Shown here: positions 13,527 through 13,637 of the stretch, one piece after another
How positions within the stretch are numbered: the stretch's first letter is position 1
Layout of the letters: every line of letters begins with the position of its first letter
DNA from: Thermoplasmatota archaeon
GTDB lineage: Archaea; Thermoplasmatota; E2; DHVEG-1
NCBI GenBank assembly: GCA_022866015.1
Contig: JALHTX010000121.1
Location: forward strand, 1-13,637
DNA: 13,637 nt
Reading direction: 5' to 3'
The notes under the pieces: model-generated
What the model was told of the DNA's origin: nothing
What the model saw: the letters and a program-made list of their open reading frames with translations, nothing else
Databases searched by the model: none
Made by a program: the position numbers and the translations under genes

Positions 13527-13637
13527 TTATACCTGATAAAATAAATCACATTCTGCACTATTTTTAACTAGTTTGCATATCCTGCAGGTTTCTGGGATTA
13601 TGTTTCCATTGCCGTTATCTATTATGTTTTTAGCTGA
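13527..13637 (-). CDS. C-terminal end of an unidentified protein (partial)
   Basis: On the minus strand one frame is open from the window edge to TAA at 13527-13529 and gives 36 residues ending NSAECDLFYQV. The other two minus frames stop within a few codons of the edge. The peptide contains CRIC and one more Cys (C18, C21, C30 of the visible part), which could belong to a metal site. GC content rises in this stretch relative to the spacer, as expected for coding DNA. Too little is visible to assign a function. A plus-strand frame starting at an ATG near 13600 is also open and cannot be fully excluded. Confidence 0.4.
   Translation of the reverse strand, partial: SAKNIIDNGNGNIIPETCRICKLVKNSAECDLFYQV

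Noticed and set aside
1..13637. CRISPR array, transposase or insertion sequence
   Set aside because: There is no regularly spaced repeat series and no transposase-like protein or paired terminal inverted repeats. The only long repeat is the pair around the Lrp gene.

Overview
The window looks like chromosomal DNA of a low-GC (roughly 30 % by eye) euryarchaeon. Archaeal markers seen directly are a Nob1 endonuclease (PIN domain plus zinc ribbon), a type I signal peptidase with His where bacteria have the catalytic Lys, preQ0 (archaeosine precursor) genes, TATA-box promoters with short or absent leaders, oligo-T terminators and an Lrp/AsnC regulator. A Thermoplasmatota lineage is my guess, partly from the C-terminal tail of the secreted protease. 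It cannot be proved from this window.

Layout. Positions 2-1359 (+) hold an Fe-S scaffold gene tail (IscU/NifU type), queD and queC, tightly packed. Convergent to them, 1365-7538 (-) is a long block. Reading downstream from its right end it contains a response regulator and histidine kinase pair, an alanine-aminotransferase-like gene with its own promoter, and a hisS - nob1 - signal peptidase cluster. A gap of about 400 bp with divergent promoters then leads into a secreted C10 (streptopain-like) cysteine protease (+). Convergent to it are two unrecognised ORFs (9613-11142, -). They lie in one reading frame and are separated by a single TAA, so they probably derive from one protein of about 510 residues. 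Their promoter carries a 14-bp palindrome and a perfect 9-bp inverted repeat around the TATA box. Next come a secreted esterase of the PHB-depolymerase/feruloyl-esterase type (-) and an Lrp/AsnC regulator (+), then the tail of an unidentified Cys-containing protein (-) at the right edge.

How the parts may work together. The left half is housekeeping: tRNA modification precursor synthesis, His-tRNA charging, 16S rRNA 3'-end maturation, secretion and alanine/glutamate exchange. The right half is accessory: two exported hydrolases (protease and esterase) suit an organism living on proteins and organic debris, with a two-component system and an Lrp regulator as nearby controllers. Which regulator controls which gene is inference.

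Most worth a second look: the single in-frame stop in 9613-11142; a ~45-bp near-identical repeat on both sides of the Lrp gene, containing a GACAA(A/G).. motif in tandem at 9-10 bp; and two intergenic stretches (12433-12575 and 13295-13485) with a promoter-like start, potential stem-loops and an oligo-T end, which may be small RNAs.
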